Notes: generated by a model not told the origin, from the sequence alone. A DNA stretch of 5,466 bases from JACCXJ01 sp052387115 (GCA_052387115.1 JBQTJM010000339.1:1-5466), one strand, 5' to 3'; numbered from the stretch's first letter, positions 1 to 5,466 are shown. Numbers and translations: made by a program.

Positions 1-423
1 GTAGAATTCGGGGTCGCGGCGGATGTCTGGAGCGTGACGAGCTTCACCGAGCTGCGGCGCGAGGGCCTTGCCTGCGAACGCTGGAACGCCTTGCATCCCC
101 ACTCGGTTCCCAGGATCAGCTATATCGGGTCCTGTCTTTCGAGCCGGGAAGGGCCGGTCGTGGCCGCCACCGACTACATGCGGAGCTACGCCGATCAGAT
201 CCGCGCCTTCGTGCCCAGGCGCTATGTGGTCCTCGGCAACGGATTCGGCCGCAGTGATACGCGCGAGCGCCTCCGGCGTTTCTTCGAGGTAGACCACGGT
301 TACATCGTCCTGGCGGCATTGACCGTCCTGGCGGAGGAGGGCACGGTACCGCGCGGCGCCGTCTCCGAGGCCCTCGAGAAATACGGGATCGGTCCTGAAA
401 GACCCGATCCCGCCGTAAGTTGA
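1..423 (+). CDS. aceE: Pyruvate dehydrogenase E1 component, homodimeric type (C-terminal part, 5' end outside window)
   Basis: The reading frame is open from base 1 and ends with TGA at 421-423, giving the last 140 residues of a protein normally near 890 residues. It matches the C-terminal domain of homodimeric pyruvate dehydrogenase E1, the thiamine-diphosphate enzyme that decarboxylates pyruvate and acetylates the lipoyl domain of E2 in the cytoplasmic complex. Visible family landmarks in order are VTSFTELRREG, CERWNALHP, VVAATDYMRSYADQIRAFVP, GFGRSDTRERLRRFFEVD and the closing helix VSEALEKYGI. A GTG at 34 is an internal codon, not a start. The conserved stretch usually written GTDGFGRSD reads GNGFGRSD here, one residue shorter. 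No aceF follows: the next gene is an unrelated NYN protein 280 bases on, so this gene ends its transcription unit. A related E1-like 2-oxoacid dehydrogenase with another substrate cannot be excluded from this fragment. Confidence 0.93.
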   Translation, partial: VEFGVAADVWSVTSFTELRREGLACERWNALHPHSVPRISYIGSCLSSREGPVVAATDYMRSYADQIRAFVPRRYVVLGNGFGRSDTRERLRRFFEVDHGYIVLAALTVLAEEGTVPRGAVSEALEKYGIGPERPDPAVS

Positions 424-478
424 TTTATTCAATAGTTGGCCACACTCATAAATCGCCTTCCTTAGCTGGTTCCTTGCT

Positions 479-599
479 GGTTCCCAAGCTCCCGCTTGGG
501 AACTCCGTCGGGAAGCTCCAGCTTCCCGGCGAGGCTGATGGAGGAGACGTGAAGCAGGAGCTTCAGGCCTCTGGGTTCCCAAGCGGGAGCTTGGGAACC
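479..599. repeat. Paired REP-like palindromic repeats in inverted arrangement
   Basis: Bases 479-503 and 575-599 are exact reverse complements of each other over 25 bases. Each is itself a near-perfect hairpin with arms GGTTCCCAAGC / GCTTGGGAAC(C) around a 4-base loop. Between them are a perfect hairpin at 509-528 (CGGGAAGCT, loop CC, AGCTTCCCG) and a small one at 551-564 (GAAGC, loop AGGA, GCTTC) with related sequence. Mirrored pairs of hairpins in an intergenic gap resemble bacterial REP/BIME elements; the TTCCCAAGC...GCTTGGGAA core is of a kind I recall from gammaproteobacterial genomes. The array could also work as a transcription terminator or mRNA stabiliser after the E1 gene. The open frames that cross it are artefacts of the palindromes. 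Confidence 0.85.
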
Positions 600-703
600 G
601 CAGATAGGCGGGTTCCCGCGCATGAAGGTTATATCTATGAGTGGGCTAGGGTGAGCATAAAGGCGAGCTGTGACCGCGCCTGGTATGCGAGGGTGAGCGA
701 ACC

Positions 704-1491
704 GTGCTGAAAGCAGGGATCTTCCTGGATGTCGAGAACCTGAGCCGCAACGGCGGCTGGGGCATGCGTTACGACGTGTTACGCGAGCTGGCCCAGCCCA
801 GGGGGCCATCGTGGTGCGGGCCAATGCCTATCTGGCGGTGGACCGCGAGCGGGAACAGGAAGACGAGGACGCGCGCCAGCGCGGCGAGGAGTACCGCAAC
901 GCGATCCGCCGCATGGGCTTTCACCTGATCCCCAAGGAGGTACTGCGCTATCGCGATTCCAAGGGCGAGCTGGTGACCAAGGCCAATGCCGATCTCGACC
1001 TCGCGGTCGAGGCGCTGCTCCAGGCCGACAACCTCGACTATGTGCTTCTGGGCACGGGCGACGGGGATTTCCTGCGGCTGGTCCGGGCCCTTCAGGGCCG
1101 CGGCAAGCGCGTGGACCTCCTGTCGTTCGCGAACACCAGTCGCCTCTTGCGTCAGGAGGTCGATTACTACTTCTCCGGATTCCTGGTGCCCGGGCTTGTG
1201 GCCGATGCCGCCAATGGCGACCGGAAGAAGCGCGGCGTCATGTACTCCGTGAACGAGGCCAAGGGCTATGGATTCCTGTCGATCCGAACCGGTTTCGGCC
1301 CGACCGACTTTCAGTCCGACATCTTTCTGCACATCCGGGACTTCACGCGCAACGAGGAGACCGTGGATAACGCCCATTTCGCGCTCCTCAAGACCCGAGA
1401 AGCGATCCTGCAATTCGAGCTCGAGCAGCAGGCCGGCGGGAAACTCAAGGCCATCAACGCGACGGAGTTCCAGTTCGCGCGCCCGGGCTAG
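704..1491 (+). pseudogene. NYN-domain (PIN-like) putative ribonuclease with C-terminal cold-shock-like domain, frameshifted
   Basis: The GTG at 704 is preceded by GAGGGTG at 689-695 and opens with KAGIFLDVENL, the first strand and Asp of a NYN (LabA/DUF88) domain. The frame is good through codon 31 (LRELAQ, to base 796), then continues one frame over from about base 797 (QGAIVVRANAYLAVDRERE) to TAG at 1489-1491. One missing base near 796-797 explains the break; repaired, the product is about 262 residues. NYN landmarks are D9, the DLDLAVEALL aspartates (about 97 and 99) and TGDGDF (about 120 and 122), the acidic set expected for metal-dependent RNA cleavage. After about residue 175, KGYGFLSI and DIFLHIRDF match the two RNA-binding motifs of a cold-shock fold. 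I infer a cytoplasmic RNA-processing or RNA-decay role. The break could be a real mutation, a sequencing error or, less likely, programmed frameshifting. Family assignment is firm; the substrate is unknown. Confidence 0.82.
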
Positions 1492-1520
1492 TGGCGGGCC
1501 AAGACGATTGGAATGGGCGC

Positions 1521-1550
1521 GTCATTCCGGCAGGGAGTGCCGGGATCCAG
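1521..1550. repeat. Dispersed palindromic repeat (ATTCCGGCA...TGCCGGGAT)
   Basis: The arms ATTCCGGCA (1524-1532) and TGCCGGGAT (1538-1546) pair with one mismatch around the 5-base loop GGGAG. The flanks GTC and CCAG match the layout of small dispersed repeats with an ATTCC...GG(A/G)AT core, such as neisserial dRS3-type sequences and similar elements in other proteobacteria. That it recurs elsewhere in this genome is inference, since only one copy lies in the window. Confidence 0.5.
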
Positions 1551-1558
1551 GCATACAA

Positions 1559-1589
1559 ACTCCCCGCGAGCCAGAGGCTCGCGGGGAGT
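1559..1589. terminator. Strong hairpin between convergent genes, probable bidirectional terminator
   Basis: A perfect 14-base-pair stem, ACTCCCCGCGAGCC / GGCTCGCGGGGAGT, closes a 3-base AGA loop. It lies 67 bases after the stop of the NYN gene and between two genes that face each other. On the minus strand the stem is followed by the short T-rich run TTTGTATG; on the plus strand by GCTTCATG. Neither is a long T tract, so termination is likely but not certain in either direction. Confidence 0.7.
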
Positions 1590-1662
1590 GCTTCATGCGT
1601 CACCGGCGGCCAGCCATCCATCCGTACTCTGGCCTTCTGCAAGTTCTTATAGCCGCTCAGCA

Positions 1663-1693
1663 CGGCCACCGCCCCGCTCCGGGGCGGTGACCG
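1663..1693 (-). terminator. GC-rich hairpin just after the peroxidase stop codon
   Basis: Nine paired bases, CACCGCCCC (1667-1675) with GGGGCGGTG (1681-1689), enclose the loop GCTCC. After one mismatch, CGG (1663-1665) pairs further with CCG (1691-1693). It begins about 12 bases beyond the minus-strand stop at 1706. No T tract follows, so it may be a weak terminator or a 3'-end stabilising structure rather than a classical intrinsic terminator. Confidence 0.5.
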
Positions 1694-1705
1694 GTCCGTC
1701 TGGCA

Positions 1706-4117
1706 TCAGGGTTGGTCGAAATTCGGCGAGCAGACACCGCCCGCGACCGCATTCGCAACCTGATGATCGACGCCGCTCAGGAAGGGAGCAAGCAGAGCGC
1801 CTCCGTTCTTCCCGACCGCCGGAATGATTATCAGATCGTCCTGGGCTTGCCCCGTTCTCCCGTTTTCCATGACGAGGTTCTGGTCATTGGGATGTCCGTT
1901 CGGGATCCTGAGCTCGGGCGCGTCGAAGGGCGCGGCCCGGCTCACGCCCCGGGGATCTGTGAGCGATATGAGGAACGCAACCAGGTTCTGTTCTTCTTCT
2001 TCCGTCAACTCGAGGCCCTGGATGTCCGGATCCAGATCGTCCCTGTTGAAACGGCAGAAGTTGCCGCCCCGATTGTAGAACTGAACCACTTCCCTCAGGC
2101 TGGCGAAGCCGCCATTGTGGAAGTAGGGGGCGGTCTCGGCGACGTTGCGCAGTCCCGGTGTCTTGAAGCTTCCGTCCACGGCGACCCGGTCGATCAGCAA
2201 TTGGTCGCCTTTGCCGCAAAGCGTGTCGCCATTCAAGTCCTTGCAGACCGGGAAGAAGCCGAGACCGAAGTCAAGGTCGATGAACCCGAAAACCCGGTCG
2301 TCGCAGGTCGTGGGATCGACATCGACATTGGAGTCGTTCGGGTCGCAGACCAGGTCTCGGATCGGCTCGCCTTCGATGGGGAAGTTTATCTTCTGGATCC
2401 CCAGCAAATGGAACGCAAACTGGCGCGCAAAGGCGAGTGGCTGCCCGAAGGGGTCCTTGTTGCCGCGCGCGAGATCGTCCACCGTCGGTGTCACGCCGAT
2501 GTTGTAGAACCCGTTGTCATAGAGGGCTGGCCGGCGATTGCCCATGAGCATGGGCTCGATGACGTTGTTGCCGCCCTGCGCGTTGCGCACAGAGGCATTG
2601 GTCAACTCGGGTCCGCCATGACAGTTTATACATTGACCCTTGTCGACAAAGACATTCAGCCCGGCTAACTGCTGCTCACCGAACCCGGAAACAAACGAAC
2701 CGTCGCCGCGCATCCAGTTGTCGAATGGCGTCTCGTCCGCAACGAGAGTGCCTTCATAGAGCATCACCGCGACGCCCCAGAAGAAGGAGAAGTTCGCCTC
2801 CGAGAGCGTAAAGGTATTGGGCCCCGTGCCTTGAGAGGCGCTGACAAACTGCACCTTGCCCAGGTTCGCGGCGAACTGATCGGTCACGCCGGGGTTTCTT
2901 TTTCGATTGGCTGCCAGCACCAGCTGGGTGGGCGACGACACAAAGTTGGGCGCGAAGGCTTTCGTCACCAGGTCATGATACGTTCCGGTCAGGCCTGTTC
3001 CCGAGGGATCGCGCAGACTCGCCAGCAGGCTGTCGTCGGGATGCACCTCCTGGGTTTCCAGCGGGCGCTTGCTCAGCAATTTTCTGCCGACCTCGGCAAA
3101 GCTTCGGAAGTTATCGGTGCCGTTGCCGAATGACATCTCGAAATGGCTGAGCGGCGGCCCGACCGCCTGGGAAGCGAGGCTCGCGTTCTTGAGATTTAAC
3201 GGCACCTCCACGAGGCCTTTCTTCTTGTCGTCGTGCTTGAAGATCCGCGCCTGCTTGTCGGCCTTCCCGAACGGGTTTTCGCCGTTGAAGCGGTTGGCCG
3301 CACGCCCGTCCCAGAAGTTGGTGAAGTTGAACACGGCATTGAATACGGTCGGCGTGTTGCGCGGCTCCACCCGCCGGGTCGTGATCCCGCCGACATTGAA
3401 TACCGGATCGGCGATCGGGGTGCCGGAATCCACTTGCGCAGCCGGCGTCACTCCATCGAATCGGGTGAAAAGCACGCCCTGCGATGAGGCGACATCGTTG
3501 CTGTTGGGAGAGACAGGCGAAACGGTGCCATTGACCTCCTGGACATTGGCGCCGTTGCCGATGTCTTTGACGAACGGAAAGTCACCGCGCACGAGCGTAT
3601 AATTGGGCCCGAGCCCAGTTGGGGGGATCTGGAAAGAAAAGTCCGAATCCGAAAGCGCATTGTGAAACCCCTTGATCTTGCCGTCGCGTACGTTCTTGAC
3701 CCTTAGCAAATCGGGGCTCAGCTGGTTCTTGCTGCGCGAATCCGCACCGGCGACGAAATGGCAGCTTGCGCACGCCTGGATGCCATCGCTGCCGGCCGCC
3801 ATTTCAAAAAACAGCGCTTTGCCCAACTGCCGCGCTGCCTGGAAGTCTTTCACGAATGCCTGCAGATTGTTGGGCAACGGCACGCCTTCGTTCGCAACCA
3901 CGGTCTTCAATGATTCCAGACCATGAGTGCGAGCATCGCCCGGACTGCTGATCGGTGTGATCCCTACGGCTGAGACGGTGCCCGACAGGACTCCCGGCAG
4001 GCCAACCAAAAGAATGCGTTGATACCAACACCGCTTCGAGCGGGATCGCCGCGAGCCGGTTCTCCCCCAGGCCCGCGGTGCGCCGGAACCAGAAGCTTGA
4101 GGTGCCCCAGCACCCAA
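1706..4117 (-). CDS. Long-form di-heme cytochrome c peroxidase / MauG-family protein, exported
   Basis: The frame gives 803 residues from TTG at 4117 to TGA at 1706-1708. Residues about 23-50 look like a signal peptide: a basic stretch (RRSRSKRCWYQR), a hydrophobic run (ILLVGLPGVL) and a possible cleavage site after VSA, so the protein should act in the periplasm. Two covalent heme c sites are seen: C116-A-S-C119-H120 (3758-3772) and C496-I-N-C499-H500 (2618-2632). Family motifs include GKALFFE (99-105), RNTPTVFNAVFN...FWDGR (253-272), ETAPYFHNGG (661-670) and FYNRGG (680-685). Known family members reduce H2O2 with electrons from small cytochromes or, as MauG, oxidise protein or other substrates; which applies is unknown. 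Classical enzymes have about 330 residues, so this is a greatly enlarged form with some 375 residues between the heme sites and a tail ending PAVGKNGG...PFL. The TTG start is doubtful: a far better start lies out of frame at 4139. No partner gene is adjacent. Confidence 0.88.
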   Translation of the reverse strand: MGAGAPQASGSGAPRAWGRTGSRRSRSKRCWYQRILLVGLPGVLSGTVSAVGITPISSPGDARTHGLESLKTVVANEGVPLPNNLQAFVKDFQAARQLGKALFFEMAAGSDGIQACASCHFVAGADSRSKNQLSPDLLRVKNVRDGKIKGFHNALSDSDFSFQIPPTGLGPNYTLVRGDFPFVKDIGNGANVQEVNGTVSPVSPNSNDVASSQGVLFTRFDGVTPAAQVDSGTPIADPVFNVGGITTRRVEPRNTPTVFNAVFNFTNFWDGRAANRFNGENPFGKADKQARIFKHDDKKKGLVEVPLNLKNASLASQAVGPPLSHFEMSFGNGTDNFRSFAEVGRKLLSKRPLETQEVHPDDSLLASLRDPSGTGLTGTYHDLVTKAFAPNFVSSPTQLVLAANRKRNPGVTDQFAANLGKVQFVSASQGTGPNTFTLSEANFSFFWGVAVMLYEGTLVADETPFDNWMRGDGSFVSGFGEQQLAGLNVFVDKGQCINCHGGPELTNASVRNAQGGNNVIEPMLMGNRRPALYDNGFYNIGVTPTVDDLARGNKDPFGQPLAFARQFAFHLLGIQKINFPIEGEPIRDLVCDPNDSNVDVDPTTCDDRVFGFIDLDFGLGFFPVCKDLNGDTLCGKGDQLLIDRVAVDGSFKTPGLRNVAETAPYFHNGGFASLREVVQFYNRGGNFCRFNRDDLDPDIQGLELTEEEEQNLVAFLISLTDPRGVSRAAPFDAPELRIPNGHPNDQNLVMENGRTGQAQDDLIIIPAVGKNGGALLAPFLSGVDHQVANAVAGGVCSPNFDQP

Positions 4118-4145
4118 CGAAAAACCTAGCTCGAAACATAAAAAA

Positions 4146-4152
4146 CCTCCTC
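4146..4152 (-). promoter_or_regulatory. Consensus ribosome binding site GAGGAGG with ATG at 4139
   Basis: On the minus strand GAGGAGG is followed by six T and then ATG at 4139-4137, an ideal arrangement. That ATG opens MFRARFFVGCWG and is one frame away from the 803-residue peroxidase frame, whose own first possible start is a TTG at 4117 without a site of its own. Dropping one G from the five-G run (4063-4067 on the plus strand) would join the ATG to the main frame just ahead of the signal peptide. The site is therefore probably the peroxidase ribosome binding site. Confidence 0.7.
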
Positions 4153-4506
4153 ATTAATAGGTAGTGACTCTTTTGTGTTTCTATGGATTGTGTCTCTTTC
4201 GCTCTGGAAAGATGCTCCATCGCTGGGGTGCCTTTCTCGAGGACGTATCGTCATGCGCCTGATACGCACAGGATCCCTTCTCGATCCGCGCCCTGCCCTT
4301 TGTCATACACGGCTGTCTCTGGTCGTGAGCTTGACGAAGCTGGTTGGATACCCCCTGGATTACGCCATATGAGGCTCGACAGCAGGTCGATGCGTGTCGC
4401 AACGGGTCCTGCTATGTGGACTTCTGTCCATAAGATCCTCCCGTGGTCACACGGCGCGCACGGAGCGCGCGCCCGATCGTTCGCCGGCCAGCTTTTCCGC
4501 GCCCGG

Positions 4507-4543
4507 GTACCTTGTGCGCGAGCGGGCAACCCCGACAAGGTAC
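4507..4543. repeat. 9-base perfect inverted repeat, possible hairpin
   Basis: GTACCTTGT (4507-4515) and ACAAGGTAC (4535-4543) are exact reverse complements separated by 19 bases. A moderately T-rich stretch, TTTACTTAT, follows on the plus strand. It could be a protein-binding site, a weak terminator or the trace of a decayed element; nothing in the window shows which. Confidence 0.4.
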
Positions 4544-4774
4544 TTTACTTATACGCGCTTGCGGGATGGTTCGCAATACGCCCCTGGACAGGCGCGGGCG
4601 GGTGTGCCGCTCCCCATCATGGCGCGCCTCGCCGCTTGCACTCGGGTGCCGGTCGCCGAGGCCTCGACAGGGGTAACGCCGACCTCGCGGGGCACGCGGG
4701 CGAACTGCTCGCGCCAGGCCTCGACGTCTCGCCACGCCCCCGGTCGGGTCCACGAATGGCCCCGCCCCAAGCCC

Positions 4775-4803
4775 TTGACCCGCCCTGCCCCCCTCGCTAG
4801 ATT
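4775..4803 (+). promoter_or_regulatory. Sigma-70-like promoter candidate
   Basis: TTGACC (4775-4780) and TAGATT (4798-4803) are separated by exactly 17 bases and match the sigma-70 consensus at 5 of 6 and 4 of 6 positions. Transcription would start near 4810 and run towards the coding-like stretch from 5000 and the flavoprotein gene at 5319, giving a leader of up to about 500 bases. This rests on sequence match alone. Confidence 0.35.
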
Positions 4804-4999
4804 GGGGTCCCTCTCGCCCAAAGAGGCAGCCCACGGGCACGCAGATCGGGGCGGGAGGCACGCCTTCGCGGTCCGCATGGGATCGAGCGGCTCGGCGAGT
4901 GCAGGAGGCCGTGGCGCGATCGCCGGGTGAGCCGTCGGAGGCCCGCCGAAGTAGGCATAGGGGTGACGGGTAAGGAAGTGACGGACCCCGGTATGTGAT

Positions 5000-5318
5000 G
5001 TGAGGGTAGAGCCTACGCACCCGGCGCCGCGGGAGGGCGGGCTGCCGATCCGGACCCTCGCAGAGATCCACGGTCCCGCCGTCGACATCCGCTGCGAGCG
5101 CTTGCGCCCCTTGCATCAGGCCCTCTTCGCCTGCCTCGATCACGAGCCCTATACCTTTCTGATGTTGTGCAAGGAGATCGGCTGGTTTCCGAAGGCAGAG
5201 ACCGAGCGACTACGAGCCCTGCTCAGCGAAGTCGGGAAGATGCTCACCACCCCTGCGGCGCAAATTCCGCGGGAAACACTATTTACGTTCCGACGTCGTA
5301 TCAAAAGAGCAATAAACC
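5000..5318 (+). other. Unrecognised coding-like open stretch upstream of the flavoprotein gene
   Basis: After a stop at 4979-4981, this frame is open to the window end. GTG at 5000 is the first candidate start. From 5042 to about 5290 codon use is strongly coding-like, with mostly G or C third positions, and translates as LPIRTLAEIHGPAVDIRCER, RLRPLHQALFACLDHEPYTF and LCKEIGWFPKAETERLRALL. This is a balanced, helix-prone sequence unlike the Arg- and His-rich shadow that the same frame gives inside the next gene. No stop occurs before 5319, so the frame overlaps the flavoprotein gene unless a frameshift diverts it. One frame over, TAA at 5313-5315 lies three bases before the next ATG, as in a tight operon. 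I do not recognise the family. It may be a small gene with a frameshift, or the tail of a decayed one. Confidence 0.35.
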
Positions 5319-5466
5319 ATGACGAAATCCACCGTGGCCATCATCGGCACCGGCGCGGCCGGCCTCGCATGCGGACATTTCCTGCACGACCGGTTCGATG
5401 TCACGTTATACGAGAAGAACGACTACATCGGCGGACACGCGAATTCGGTGACGGTCTGCCACGGCG
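5319..5466 (+). CDS. FAD-dependent amine-oxidase-like flavoprotein, COG2907 type (N-terminal part, runs off window)
   Basis: ATG at 5319 follows AAGAG (5305-5309) by nine bases. The 49 visible residues are a classic dinucleotide-binding fold: beta strand TVAIIG, the loop G10-T-G12-A-A-G15, a helix, then the second strand ending in E32 (VTLYEKN), the acidic residue that holds the ribose of FAD, followed by the conserved YIGGHANSV. That last motif is typical of predicted NAD/FAD-binding proteins of the amine oxidase family (COG2907). In many proteobacteria these are encoded beside DUF1365, cyclopropane-fatty-acid synthase-like and ChrR/RpoE genes involved in lipid modification; whether such genes follow here cannot be seen. 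The fold and cofactor are secure, the reaction is not known. The three-base gap from an out-of-frame TAA at 5313-5315 hints at an upstream partner gene. Confidence 0.87.
   Translation, partial: MTKSTVAIIGTGAAGLACGHFLHDRFDVTLYEKNDYIGGHANSVTVCHG

Larger units (their letters stand above)
4153..4981. other. Gene-poor interval with no convincing coding sequence
   Basis: This stretch separates the divergent peroxidase and flavoprotein sides. Several frames are open on both strands at once, as expected by chance at this GC content. Their translations are rich in Arg, Pro, Ala and Ser and show no family I recognise. The minus-strand segment at about 4640-4760, translating around WRDVEAWREQFARVPREVG, has the most protein-like composition and could be a remnant of a lost gene. 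The first 100 bases next to 4153 must hold the peroxidase promoter, but I see no clear -35/-10 pair there. An inverted repeat and one promoter candidate in the interval are listed separately. Confidence 0.55.

Noticed and set aside
607..635. TATATC at 630-635 as the -10 box of a promoter for the NYN gene
   Set aside because: There is no acceptable -35 box 16-18 bases upstream.
420..824. Open frames on both strands across the repeat-bearing gap (plus 420-710, minus 462-824)
   Set aside because: They are built largely from the palindromic repeats and the start of the NYN gene, and match no family.
769..1413. Long minus-strand open frame of 214 codons opposite the NYN gene
   Set aside because: It is the antisense shadow of a high-GC coding region; the plus strand carries the clear NYN and cold-shock motifs.
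1712..2668. Plus-strand open frame of 318 codons
   Set aside because: It lies wholly opposite the peroxidase, whose heme and family motifs are on the minus strand.
4200..4260. Sigma-54-like promoter for the peroxidase around minus-strand GGCACC
   Set aside because: The required TTGC element is absent at the correct spacing.
4659..4725. Direct repeat AGGCCTCGAC at 4659-4668 and 4716-4725
   Set aside because: Ten GC-rich bases repeated once in this composition is near chance, and no further copies form an array.
4183..4930. Plus-strand frames 4183-4800 and 4394-4930 as genes
   Set aside because: No ribosome binding site, no family resemblance, and Ser/Arg/Ala/Pro-rich composition typical of shadow frames.
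4412..5143. Long minus-strand frames (4412-5143 and 4549-5088)
   Set aside because: Their products are rich in Arg, Gly and Pro with no recognisable motif, and they overlap open frames on the other strand, as expected by chance at high GC.

Overview
This is a high-GC proteobacterial window, probably from a gammaproteobacterium. The basis is the homodimeric-type pyruvate dehydrogenase E1, the palindromic dispersed repeats of the type seen in that group, and the gene families present. It holds four recognisable protein genes, two of them cut by the window edges. It also holds one unrecognised coding-like stretch and a long gene-poor gap. There are no rRNA, tRNA, CRISPR or insertion-sequence genes that I can support.

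Layout: (1) 1-423, plus strand, the 3' end of an aceE-type pyruvate dehydrogenase E1 gene, not followed by aceF. (2) 424-703, an intergenic stretch with two mirror-image copies of a 25-base palindromic repeat and two smaller hairpins between them. (3) 704-1491, plus strand, a NYN-domain (PIN-like) putative ribonuclease with a C-terminal cold-shock-like domain; as written it is broken by a one-base frameshift after codon 31. (4) 1492-1705, the junction between two convergent genes, with one dispersed palindromic repeat and two strong hairpins that probably terminate transcription. (5) 1706-4117 (possibly to 4139), minus strand, an exported long-form di-heme cytochrome c peroxidase/MauG-family protein. 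Its best ribosome binding site and ATG lie one frame away from the main reading frame. (6) 4153-4981, no convincing gene; it contains a sigma-70-like promoter candidate and a 9-base inverted repeat. (7) 5000-5318, plus strand, an open, coding-like stretch that I cannot name. (8) 5319-5466, plus strand, the start of a FAD-dependent amine-oxidase-like flavoprotein (COG2907 type), cut by the window end.

The genes do not form one pathway. The E1 subunit is central carbon metabolism, the NYN protein probably acts on RNA, the peroxidase acts in the periplasm, and the flavoprotein starts what looks like a separate downstream unit. The points most worth checking are the two apparent frameshifts (both close to runs of five G), the enlarged peroxidase with a Tyr where classical enzymes may have the heme-ligand Met, and the unidentified coding-like stretch just before the flavoprotein gene. 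I did not find convincing evidence of a new multi-gene system.
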